NCBI GenBank assembly: GCA_012274445.1
Contig: JAAROD010000007.1
Location: 682,001-746,000 of the forward strand
Reading direction: 5' to 3'
Source of the DNA: Sclerotiophoma versabilis
Lineage: Eukaryota > Ascomycota > Dothideomycetes > Pleosporales > Didymellaceae
Length of the DNA stretch: 64,000 nt
Of the stretch, positions 45,556-54,775 are shown in pieces. Every line of letters starts with the position of its first letter. Position 1 is the stretch's first letter. Below the pieces are notes generated by a model. The model was not told the DNA's origin. It did no database searches and saw only the letters and a list, made by a program, of their open reading frames with translations. Both the position numbers and the translations under genes were made by a program.

Positions 45556-46197
45556 TCAAGAACTTACTATTGAATTTGGATCCACTTCTCTAGCAGCTTC
45601 CTGGAACAGTCGCTCGTACGTATTTTCCACATCTGTGAGTCTCAAGGTTTGATTCTGATATATTATGAACATGTTTTCGGGGCCGCAAGGCCATGGATAG
45701 TCGTCCGAAGTCGCATGCCACTCCTTCAAGCTGGCGCCCTTGCATACTACTGATAACTCTTTCACTTGTTCAGATCTCAGAAGTACTTGAGACTCCCAAC
45801 GACACCACCACTCGTCATCGTTATCACGCTCAAACTTGAGCCGCTTGATCAACTGTGCGACTGACTCAAAACACGCCACATAGGACTCCCCCATACAAAC
45901 CGTATCGATGCCCAGACTCAGCCTGATATACTGGGGTGCAAAATTGCTACGGGCGTCAAAATGACTCGCCGTCATCCAGGCAGACCCGCTGGTAAAGTCC
46001 TTGTTAATGGTTCCGGTCTTCTTAACATGTACGCAGTGTCGCTGGCGCAGGAGTTGGTGAGGATCGTCTCAGGATAGTGTGGTATCCCTTGTGATGCAAC
46101 AGAGCTCGACAATACGAGCATCGATCGTCTTTTTCCAGATCTGAGCACGGATCTCTGCTGGGAGCCGAGGAAATGGTTGGAACGTACGCGGGATCAT
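45556..46197 (-). pseudogene. Broken 2EXR-domain protein gene
   Basis: Starting at 46197 the minus strand encodes a clear 2EXR opening (FQPFPRLPAEIRAQIWKKTI), a domain found in many uncharacterised fungal proteins. It then meets an in-frame stop at 46069-46071 after about 42 codons. A second open part (about 45975-45556, 139 residues) resumes in a compatible frame and order. Stretches such as APQYIRLSLGIDTVCMG fit the later part of 2EXR proteins, where a short strand precedes a region describing an acidic patch. No intron with usable borders connects the parts, and the linking segment typical of the family is missing or scrambled. A nonsense mutation plus small deletion is the simplest reading. 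A rare intron cannot be excluded. Confidence 0.55.
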
Positions 46198-48162
46198 GTT
46201 GTCGCAGCCTACCCACGGTCGGGATAATAGATAAGCATTGTTCCTGTGCGTTGATGGAAAGATCCCTCAAGAGATGAAGCCGGAAAGTATATATGATTGC
46301 GGGTGCAGGGCAATTCAAACGCGAGGCGCGGATCATGGCGGGTTTTTCTGGCACGCTTGTGCGCAGTCACTCTAGTTTCCCTTTCCCAATCCATCACTTG
46401 TAGCGCTGTGCAGTGACAGGGCTAGATCCTTTATGGCTTAGCTACTATATGTGATAAATATCTTTGGCTAGAACGATTGGAACATCGACTCCGCGGTACT
46501 TATCTACACATCTTGAACCACAACGTTTCATGTGTTGGCAAGAAGTTTATCTTTGCGCCATCTCTGGAGCGATAGATTGCACTGTACAGTGTCAATTTCT
46601 CGCAATTATCTACCGTTGTGCTTTCTAAGGCAAATCTTCTCACTCATTGTCCAAGTGTTCAAATTGCTACAGCTTCTATCATCCCTGTCTTGCCTAAGTT
46701 ATCCTAGTCCTAGCCAATCTGTGGTAAACATAACGAGCAGCTAAGGAACATGTATCTAGTTCTAGATGTAACGGCCGTATGTGAGTCAAGGCGGATGCAG
46801 TCCTTTGGAAAGGTTTATACAAGCGGCAAGGACATAAATTCCTGGTACAGTTAGTTGCAACACGATGTTTTGAAGGAGCGGGTGCGAAGTCACAAGCAAC
46901 ATGGAGCACTGCAATGGATTTGGCCAGGCAGTCTTCATCAAGCTCAACATCGTCCGGTAGCTTCATAAAGCAAATGTGTTTGAGAGTTAGTCCAGAAGCT
47001 GTTTGTACTGAGCGAAAACTAACCCCAAGCGCTTCTTTTGTGCCCAGTCAAGGGAAGCATGATCAATAATATCGTACAGACCTACCTTTGCACCACAAGG
47101 GACCCCCTTATCGCTACTTCACAACCGTGAATGAAATCATCATCGTGACTAGACAAACGACAAGATCAGGTGGGGTCTTGTGATGAACAACAAAGATTGC
47201 AACCTTGGCGATAGGTGGTATAACCAAGGACAGACAGCACCCAACTGATCAAGCTAGCCACTGACTCTATCATATCGGTTGGGATGTCATAAGAGCCATG
47301 AACCGTAGGTCCAGGCAAATTCTAGCTCACTCATCCAAATGGCTTAGCCTCAGTATAGTCAGCTTGGGGAGTGTTGATGCTTCCGTATCGTATGGAACCA
47401 TGGCAGCTTAGGCTCTGCTCATTCGATGAATCCAACTAATTTCGGAACTGCAGTAAAAAGAAAAACTTAGGCTGCTATCATGAACATTAATTCTGGGTCG
47501 CCTGACAGACTAAATTACAGATGTGGTAATGAGCACCGAAGTTAGTTCAGATAGTCAAATGACTGTTGGCACTTTTGAGACAAGCTCAGCAATATTGGCT
47601 TTGACTCTAGTGGCGTAAGTTAGAAGCGGCGCAGCAAACAGGAGACCGACGCTAATCATCGTAGTGCACAATACAAGTAAAGACTATATTTAGAGACTCC
47701 ATGCAGATGCTTTTGCCGTTGCAAGTACGGAGAAGACCCGTATTCCTTCTCCCAACCTTGAAGCCCGCGATTCCCGACCCTGTAGTAGTTCCATAATAGT
47801 CTGCCACTAAATTCAAACTCAAGCTTTGTTGCTGATAGTTAAGCTACTCGCCATCCCGCAGGCTCGAGCTCAATGTGTCTGGGGTGGCTCCATTGTGGGG
47901 CAATATTGATGTATTCCTTGTGGATGGATGTCCAAACAATCCTCCATGATGCGCAGAGAATCTAGTCTTCAAACCGCGGCGGGTGATCTGAATTCTTAAA
48001 CTCATGGAGCTTGGTCTGGGGCTGAGATGATCTGTCGTCTGGGGTTTATGGGCCTACCTGGTGTTTCGTAGAACACTCCTACACCGTTCTTACACTTCAA
48101 TCTTTGCTATCAGAAATTGGCCTACTGACATTTATTCGCCTCTGTCTGTGATAGATGCTGCA
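46198..48162. other. 2-kb region without intact genes
   Basis: No intact coding region is supported. On the minus strand between about 47120 and 46880, short protein-like segments occur in shifting frames (for example VGLYDIIDHASLDWAQKK near 47075 and MKLPDDVELDEDCLAKSIAV from 46966). This suggests an old, frame-broken gene whose family I do not recognise. Confidence 0.45.
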
Positions 48163-48939
48163 ATGAACTCATCTGTCTTCCTCGCTTTCTTGACTTTCGA
48201 TTGCCAGGTTACTTCTGACAACGTTCTGACGTTCGATTACGATCCAATTACCGCAAAAGAACGCGCTGAGTGGTAGAACAATAGTGGAAGAGAAGCATGC
48301 GATGCATTTCTCAGCGACTTTGGCATCACTTGTGAGTAGTTCAACGAATGGAATTCATCAGTTGGTCGTGACTGCGAGCCATGATAGGCTTGGCACTCAT
48401 ATTTCCTTATCATCCAAGAGAAGCTGGACATGACGGCTGCTAAGACAAGTTCCTCATCGCTCACTGACCCTACCCTTACTACTAACGCATCTAGCCTTGA
48501 TCACTCTCCTACCGGTTGGACCGCTAGGGGCTGCTATATCGAGAACACCAAGTTGCCTATCCTTGACCAGAATGTGAGCACATCTGGCGGAGACGCGTTG
48601 TTGACAATCCTGAAATGCACGAACAGTTGCTATCCCCGAGCGTATGCTTTTGCAGATGCACAGGCGGGCAATCAGTACTGGTGCGATAGTTACGTTGGCG
48701 GCGAGTGGACGAGGAATCAATCAGATTACAACATCGTCTGCACTGGTGATAAGAATACAACTTGTAGCGGGAACGATCTGGTCAACATTTTCCAAGCTAC
48801 TCCAAGGAGCCAAACACCTATCTCCACTATCAGCACCACTGTCAGTACTGATATCCACACTACTACTGGTGCCAAAGCTTTGAGTACTAGCATGACAGGA
48901 GGAGCGAAGAGGAATATGCATATGTTGTGGAGATACTGA
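48163..48939 (+). pseudogene. Decayed LysM-WSC cell-surface/secreted protein gene
   Basis: One forward frame runs from the ATG at 48163 to the stop at 48937-48939, interrupted by TAG at 48274, TAG at 48337, and adjacent TGA-TAG at 48382-48387. The first half reads as a LysM domain (ACDAFLSDFGIT then FNEWNSSVGRDCE), which binds chitin-type glycans. The second, uninterrupted half (from about 48430) is a WSC domain: GWTARGCYIEN, several spaced cysteines, then DYNIVCTGDKNTTCSGNDLVNIFQ. A Ser/Thr-rich tail follows. The stops are not removed by any plausible intron, since they lie within LysM positions. At least two could arise from G-to-A changes in Trp codons, as RIP or drift would produce. The open WSC half might still be expressed from an internal ATG at 48430, but it would lack a signal peptide. 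Confidence 0.65.
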
Positions 48940-49983
48940 TTGGATAGCTGTATGGTAGAACTAATTTTGACCTCTAAACACTACAACCTATGGCTGTTAG
49001 CAAACAAAATGGTTTATGCCCATGTCCCTTATGTTACAGCTCAATATAAGGAATACAGAATACTGTTTGATTCTGCTAAGTAGTCCACCTTTCTGTAGTA
49101 AGTAAACTATAGTGTTTTAACATCTAACAGTAGAATTGATACGTCCCAGCTCAACGTACTACTCAGTAACATTACAAAGCTTATATTAGACACTCTTTTC
49201 GCTTCTTGTGATAGATGAACTTAAATTCTAGACTAAAGAATTTACCATGATAACTGTATTAGTAAAATGATACGTTGGCCGAGTTTGATCAACTTGGCAT
49301 TATGCCGCGCTTGACTTCTATAGCGGCTTGCAAATGGTTGTGATGGGACTTGTAAAAGACTCCGAATGTTCACGCCACTGCAGCATTTTCCGCAGTAAGG
49401 AATAATTCTGGGTTCAGCCCCGTACGGCTATTATACAGCTTAAACTACTTACCATCACCTCTTAGTTATACCTGTTATGTGCTTACTACAGGTAGTAGCG
49501 ATAGGCATAGTAGCTACAGTGGTACCGCGTCGAATGCTAGTGAGTCGATTGCAAGAATAATGATAAATGTTTGTCAGTGGAGAGTTGAACAAGAATGGTA
49601 TGACACTTTCTCACGTTGCTGCCAATTGGCATTGCCGCTGGTCATGAAATCCTAGCACGGTTTCTCACACATGAAGACGAATCAACAAAGCCTCGAGATT
49701 GGGATATATTCTCATACAAAGGAACCCCAAACAAAACCACCCACACTGCAACCAAGCGTGAAAAACTCTCAGAAGACTGCACTCGCCGAAATGATGTTTT
49801 TTTTGGATGGATTGTTGGTAGTCCTCTCACGTACGGAGCATGATGGAGGTGCGGTTCTCCGAAAGCGCTAAGCTAGAAAAGCGCTAGCGTTTAGCTTATC
49901 GATACGGCGCCTACCCAAAATTTCCAGAGCTACAAATCCCACGCCTCACCCAAACACGATATACACCTCACACCTCGCCCAAG
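48940..49983. other. Intergenic region, moderately AT-rich, no gene
   Basis: The left 600 bp is AT-richer than the surroundings and full of stops, in the style of the island at 27.2 kb but weaker. The right part includes the UTP11 promoter. Small frames at 49616-49871 are unsupported. Confidence 0.55.
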
Positions 49984-50575
49984 ATGTCGTCCATGCGCAA
50001 TGCCGTGCAGAGGCGTAACCACAAGGAGCGTGCGCAGCCCGAAGAGCGCCAAAAATGGGGTCTTCTCGAGAAACGCAAGGTATGTTGAGCCACCAACTCC
50101 CAAACCACCAGCGACGATACTGACAATGCACAGGATTACAAGCTCCGCGCGGCGGACCACCGCCAAAAGAAAGCCAAGCTCAAGATCCTCTCTGAAAAAG
50201 CACGCGATCGCAACCCGGATGAGTTCTCCTTCAAGATGATGTCGTCGAGCGTGGACTCGAAAGGGCGAAAAGTAGCGGACCGTGGCAACGAAGCGCTGAG
50301 CATGGATGTTGTCAAGCTGCTCAAGACACAAGATGCTGCATACATCAGGACGATGCTGCAGCAGGTGCGTAAAGAGAGGCAGAAGCTGGAGGAGCGGTTG
50401 ATTCTGGAAGAGCAGGGAGAAGCTCGGGCGCTGAAGGATGGCGAGGAGGGGAGACAGGGAAAACACAGGGTGTTTGTGGAGAACGAGGAGGAGCAGGAGG
50501 AATTCGATGCTGATGCGTGGTTTGGTGAGGGCAAAGCGATGCCTACAGCGTCGCAACCGGAGTTTGCTCCAGAGT

Positions 50576-50609
<34 letters not shown>

Positions 50610-50883
50610 GGAGGAGGAAGAGCAGCAGCCGCAAAAGAAGACGCTGTCGACGAGGAAGCTGAAGGAGCAAGAGGAAGCAGCGAAGCGGATGAAGAAGTTT
50701 GAGAAGACACGGTCACGCGCACAGTCAAGAACAGCGTTCAGACTGCAGATGGTCAAGAAGCGGGAGCGCGAGCTCGTGGCTGCAGAAGAGGAGCTGGAAA
50801 AGCAGCGCGCGAAGATGAACAGCAGCGTCGGCGGCGTCAACAAGAACGGCGTCAAGTTCAAGATCAGGGAGCGCAAGCGTTGA
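49984..50883 (+). CDS. UTP11: U3 snoRNP-associated protein Utp11 (SSU processome)
   Basis: Exons 49984-50079 and 50134-50883, joined over a 54-nt intron in phase 0, give 281 residues, within the family range. The N-terminal HKERAQPEERQKWGLLEKRKDY stretch and the following LRAADHRQKKAKLKIL and EFSFKM segments are diagnostic of Utp11. This nucleolar protein works in early 40S ribosomal subunit assembly. The middle carries an acidic run of about 17 Glu/Asp residues (around 200-216), encoded by a GAG repeat at about 50584-50620. The C-terminus is a Lys/Arg/Glu-rich coiled coil ending in basic residues. The gene is convergent with the dehydrogenase, with 42 bp between stops. Confidence 0.92.
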
Positions 50884-50925
50884 TCCCAGTCGTCACATGG
50901 CATTTCGAATAGAACAATGATACCC

Positions 50926-51714
50926 CTACAGCCTGGCCGGCATTCTCATCGCACCATCCAACCTCAGCACCGTCCCGTTCAACATCTGATTTCCCACCAC
51001 CTCGACCACCAGCCGCGCAAACTCGTCCGGCAGGCCCGCGCGCTTGGGGAACTCCATGCTGCTCTCGAGACTCTGCTTGACCTTTGCGCTCAACATCTTC
51101 GTCATGGCGCTATCGAACATACTCGGGGCAATGGTCACAGCCCGGATGCCGTACTTTGACAGATCCCTTGCGAGCGGGAGCGTCAGGCTGGCCACGGCGC
51201 CCTTGGAGGCTGCGTACGAGACCTGGCCCATTTGGCCGTCGAAGGCAGCCGAGGAGGCGATCATGACGATGACGCCGCGCTCGCCGTCCGCTCCATCGGG
51301 CTTGCCCTGGGTCATGTGCGGCAGCGCTTGGCGGATGAGGTCGAGGGTGCCGCGCAGGTTGACGTTGAGGACGAAGTCGATGCTTTCGATGCTGAGCGGC
51401 TCGTTCTTCTTGTCGATGATGAGCCCCGGCAGACCGACGCCGGCGCCGGCTATGACACCGCCGATGGGTGCGTTTGTTTCCTTGATCCAGTTGACTGTGC
51501 CATCGATGGCCGCGGCAATGGCCTCGGTGGAGGTGACGTCGGTCTCGAAGAACTTGGACCGTGAGCCCAGCTCGGAGACGATTTGGGCGCCGTTGTCGCT
51601 GTTCAGGTCGAGCAGCGAGACGTAAGCGCCGAGGGAGTGCAGGGCGCGGGAGGTCGCAAGACCCAGGCCGGACACGCCGCCGCTGATGATGAATGTGCGG
51701 CCTTCAACCTTCAT
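50926..51714 (-). CDS. Short-chain dehydrogenase, 3-hydroxyacyl-CoA dehydrogenase type-2 (HSD10) like
   Basis: A single exon encodes 262 residues from the ATG at 51714. An earlier in-frame ATG at 51807 would add a 31-residue hydrophobic leader, but the Rossmann fold starts right after the chosen start. Motifs: nucleotide-binding SGGVSGLGLA near the N-terminus; a DLN acid after beta-2, suggesting NAD(H); the N-V-N segment NVNLRGT; the active-site Ser in IASSAAF; and the YAASK catalytic Tyr/Lys pair. Overall pattern and length match the HSD17B10 family, mitochondrial enzymes oxidising short-chain 3-hydroxyacyl-CoA in branched-chain amino-acid and fatty-acid breakdown. If the longer start were used, the leader could help target it to mitochondria. 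Substrate is inferred from the family only. Confidence 0.86.
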   Translation of the reverse strand: MKVEGRTFIISGGVSGLGLATSRALHSLGAYVSLLDLNSDNGAQIVSELGSRSKFFETDVTSTEAIAAAIDGTVNWIKETNAPIGGVIAGAGVGLPGLIIDKKNEPLSIESIDFVLNVNLRGTLDLIRQALPHMTQGKPDGADGERGVIVMIASSAAFDGQMGQVSYAASKGAVASLTLPLARDLSKYGIRAVTIAPSMFDSAMTKMLSAKVKQSLESSMEFPKRAGLPDEFARLVVEVVGNQMLNGTVLRLDGAMRMPARL

Positions 51715-52155
51715 GGTGGTGGATTGTATGTGTTGTTGGTGTTCAGTGTGCCCGTGGAATGATGCGTGGACAGTACGAAGTAGTAGAAACAAGAGCAAGA
51801 CACGCAATGCACTGATTTGACTGCAAACTCTTCAGCTTCGGGAGTGTGAGGAAGCCGCGGTGTTTAAAAAGGAACAAAGCCAACATGTGTAGACGCCAAT
51901 TCTCCGCAGCCTCGGCTCACACATTGTCGGCGTTCAGCTAGGTCAACCCCCGACAACCGCATGATCCCTGTCGCTCATCCCAAATCTCGAACCACCACCG
52001 AGCTCCGCAGCACCAGCCCGGGCGCCGCAACACCGCGCAACACCGCGCAACACCGCACACCACCTCGTGCCCCAGCCCTACGCTCTTTACCCGCGCCTCC
52101 ACCAAAGCCGCATCGACCGTTCACACACAAACAACACGGGGTCGAACCGCCCGCC
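51715..52155. promoter_or_regulatory. Divergent promoter region dehydrogenase / CMC1
   Basis: The 441 bp between the start codons. A CAACACCGCG triplication (about 52030-52055) precedes the CMC1 start. An in-frame upstream ATG at 51961 extends the CMC1 frame but encodes only Pro/Thr-rich sequence, so it is treated as leader. Confidence 0.45.
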
Positions 52156-52763
52156 ATGAACACGCCCGGCGCCTCGATGCCGCCCGCCGCAGGCCCAGGC
52201 AACGCAGACAGCTACATCATCGGCAAGAACACAAAACCGGCGAATCCCACACCACTCTCCGCGCCGCAGGAGCAGCAGGTCCGGGATCTGTACTACAAGA
52301 ACGTGCGGGCGAAGTGCGCGACGGAGATTGAGGGTGCGTGACCCATGCAGTGCAGTCTTATTAGCTGCACTGCACTGCACCACCCAAATGTATATGGACA
52401 CACTAACCCCGCCCAGCATTCGCCCAATGCGCACTCGGTCGCACCCTCACCATGATCTACGCCTGCCGCCCGCAGCGCCTGCAGATGAACGCCTGCATGC
52501 TGCAATACCAAAACCAAGACGAACTCGACAAGGCGCGCAGCGAGTGGTTTGCGCTGGCCGAGGAGCGCAAGAAGGCGCGGCTGGAGCACAAGCGGAAACT
52601 CGAGGATGCGCGGGGCAAGCACAAGGAGTGGTGGAATCTGGATGATAGCGGGAGGTTGCAGGGCAAGGCTGTTGAGAAGGGGGCGGAGGGGGTGATTAGG
52701 CGTGAGGAGAATAAGGTGGATGCTAGCGGCGTGAGGAGAGGGGGTGTTTGGGGTGGGACGTGA
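52156..52763 (+). CDS. CMC1: Twin CX9C mitochondrial protein of the COX assembly Cmc1 family
   Basis: Exons 52156-52333 and 52417-52763 join over an 83-nt intron (GTGCGT donor, CCCAG acceptor) to 174 residues. Two CX9C motifs are present: Cys54-Cys64, which is split by the intron, and Cys76-Cys86. Paired CX9C helices form a disulphide-linked hairpin imported into the intermembrane space by the Mia40 relay. In the Cmc1 family this protein helps stabilise newly made Cox1 during cytochrome c oxidase assembly. The C-terminal part has the KARLEHKRKLEDARGKHKEWW helix and a basic tail longer than in yeast Cmc1. Another twin-CX9C family (such as Cmc2) cannot be fully excluded. The intron contains a TGCACTGCACTGCAC run. 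Confidence 0.82.
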
Positions 52764-52822
52764 GGGGAGAACGAAGCCAAGCGAAGCGAGAAACCACCCT
52801 TCTCTACCCTTCCACGGCGTCA

Positions 52823-52883
52823 CGAATGGCGTCACAAATGGCGTCACGAATGGCGTTGTAGATGGCGTTGTAGATGGCGTTGT
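52823..52883. repeat. 12-bp degenerate tandem repeat (ATGGCGTCACGA / ATGGCGTTGTAG), about 5-6 copies
   Basis: Successive 12-bp units alternate between an ATGGCGTCAC-type and an ATGGCGTTGT-type form, just past the CMC1 stop. On the minus strand they would read Asn/Ala/Ile/Tyr/Asp repeats, with no supported gene. Confidence 0.75.
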
Positions 52884-53177
52884 ACACACCCAGCCATGAC
52901 TTTCCAAAGACCAAAAGGCCCCAGTGCATCAAACCCATCACAGGCCTTGCAACAATGTTTGCATTGTTACATGTATAGATAGACGACGATTGTATCATAT
53001 CATTCCATCCATACCACACAGCGCATCGAATCGAATCCACCTAACCCCAACATCACAATTCCATGCACACCGTCAAACTGTGATGGTAGATGTCACAATA
53101 CATCAGCATCAAACCTGCTAAACTAGACTGGTAGAGTGAGTTGAAGCACTAACTAACCAACGTATAAATAAAACAAA

Positions 53178-53268
53178 CCCAATGAATACTGATCCAATGA
53201 ATACTAATCCAATGCATACTAATCCAATGCATACTAATCCAATGCATACTAATCCAATGCATACTAAT
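53178..53268. repeat. 15-bp minisatellite, about 6 copies
   Basis: The unit AATCCAATGCATACT is repeated head to tail, the first copies differing by one or two bases (GATCCAATGAATACT). Because 15 is a multiple of three, minus-strand translation gives a repeated Cys-Ile-Gly-Leu-Val, but there is no gene context. Confidence 0.85.
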
Positions 53269-53752
53269 AAATCCTGTAGAGTAGAGTAGACTAACTCCTT
53301 TCGCAGATACTCTTGTGCTTTCTTGTATCTATATTCTACATATACTTGTAACGTTTCAAACACTGAATTATAAAACCAATGTTCCAAATAAATACTGAAA
53401 TGTGATGATGTTTTACTGGGTGGTTTTAAAAAAAAAACACGTTTCAATTCTTACTGCTTCTTTCTTTTTCTTCTTCTTCTTCTTCTTCTTCTACTACTAC
53501 TGCTATTCTGAATTGAATTACTTGATTGAATGAATTGAATGAATTAATTGATTGAATGGTTTGGTATCTTGATGTACTGCCTGCTTACTCCAAAACGCCG
53601 GGTGCTGCGATGCTGCGATGCTGCGATGCTTGTGCCATGGGTATGGGTAGGTCGTGGTCGTGGATGTAGGGATTGGCTGTTTTCCGCAGCCTGCATCGTT
53701 GTGGTTTCGGGAGGCGTTTCCCGCGTAACGGACGGCCTTCAGACCATGCTGC

Positions 53753-54577
53753 TCAACCCATGACCTGCTCAAACTCATCCTCATCGACTTCTTCATCCAT
53801 CCCGCCCATCTCCGTGTCCGCCTCAACCTCGGCCTTGAACGGATCGCCGTCAGGCAAGCCCTCGCCACCAACGGGCCCACCCCTCACTCCATCCATCTCC
53901 TCCACCCCGGGCCCCTCCACCTCCTCGCTCTCCCACGCCTCCTTCACGCCCCAGCCAACACCGGTAAAGCAATACCTCTCCGGCGGCAACCTCACGCCAA
54001 ACTCGCGCTCAACACGCGGCAAAGCCACGCGATTCCGCTCACTCGCAATCTCAGCGAGGAACTCCTTGCTCAGGCCGCCACCCGCTCCATACCCGCCGCC
54101 GCCACCGCCCATCATGCTCGCCCGCCCTGCGACGCTGGTGCGCAGCGCGTTCAGACTGATTCCCTCCTCGGCGGTGGGGTCGCGTTTTTTCTTCTCGCTC
54201 TGTGGTAGTGAGGATAGCACTGGAGGCTCGTAGGCGAGCGCGTCGCTCAGCACGCCGGATGTGTAGCGGTATGCGAAGTCGAGGAGCTGCAGGGGTACGC
54301 GCTCTGTGTAGGCGGTTACGCCCATGTTGGCGAGGAGCAGGTGGATGAGGCGCGCGTCGCGGGGGCGTTTGGAGGCGCCACTGTCGAGGAGGGAGGAGGG
54401 GGGGTAGGCGGTGCCGGCGGCTGTGCTTTGTGTGGATGGGTGGGCGGCGCTCTGGGGTTGTGATTGTGGTTGTGTTTGGGATTGCGATTGCGATGGAGGC
54501 GGGGAGTTTGTGTGCGCTGCCGAGGCGGTGGCGGGCGGGGTGCTGATGCCGTTGGTATCTGGGGCCGGTGACGCCAT
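53753..54577 (-). CDS. TAF9: TBP-associated factor TAF9 (TFIID/SAGA histone-fold subunit)
   Basis: A single exon encodes 274 residues from the ATG at 54577, which has a strong ACCATGG context. An in-frame ATG at 54673 would add 32 residues. After a disordered Ser/Pro/Gln-rich head comes the TAF9 histone fold: RDARLIHLLLANMGVTAY, ERVPLQLLDFAYRYTSGVL and a downstream helix. A Gly-rich hinge and the C-terminal conserved region (KEFLAEIASERNRVALP) follow, then an acidic tail. TAF9 pairs with TAF6 through histone folds in both TFIID and SAGA and contacts activators. The family usually has 180-270 residues, so this is at the long end because of the disordered head. Confidence 0.9.
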   Translation of the reverse strand: MASPAPDTNGISTPPATASAAHTNSPPPSQSQSQTQPQSQPQSAAHPSTQSTAAGTAYPPSSLLDSGASKRPRDARLIHLLLANMGVTAYTERVPLQLLDFAYRYTSGVLSDALAYEPPVLSSLPQSEKKKRDPTAEEGISLNALRTSVAGRASMMGGGGGGYGAGGGLSKEFLAEIASERNRVALPRVEREFGVRLPPERYCFTGVGWGVKEAWESEEVEGPGVEEMDGVRGGPVGGEGLPDGDPFKAEVEADTEMGGMDEEVDEDEFEQVMG

Positions 54578-54775
54578 GGTCGTGGTTGGAGATGTCACGG
54601 TGGTGTGGTGTTCACGAACGTTCGCGTAGCTGAGGTCGGCTCGATGCGCCGGCGCGTTGGGCAGGCTTGGCATTGCGGCTCTGCGTAGGGCTGAAATCCG
54701 GGGTGAGAGCGCGCAGGCAATGACTAAGAAAACAGTACAACCACTTCAAGCATGCAAATCGATTATTAAAGTATT

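Larger units (their letters stand above)
52764..53752. other. Convergent intergenic region rich in tandem repeats
   Basis: No gene is supported. It holds two short-unit repeat blocks (52823-52883 and 53178-53268), a CTT/TTC microsatellite at about 53460-53490, and a triplicated GCTGCGATGCT near 53606-53630. Unusually repeat-rich for its length. Confidence 0.6.

Noticed and set aside
50136..50903. A 255-codon antisense frame over UTP11, Ser-rich
   Set aside because: It is the complement of the Glu/Lys-rich Utp11 coding sequence.
53118..53447. A 109-codon minus frame with repeated Cys-Ile-Gly-Leu-Val
   Set aside because: It is generated entirely by the 15-bp minisatellite and flanking AT-rich sequence.
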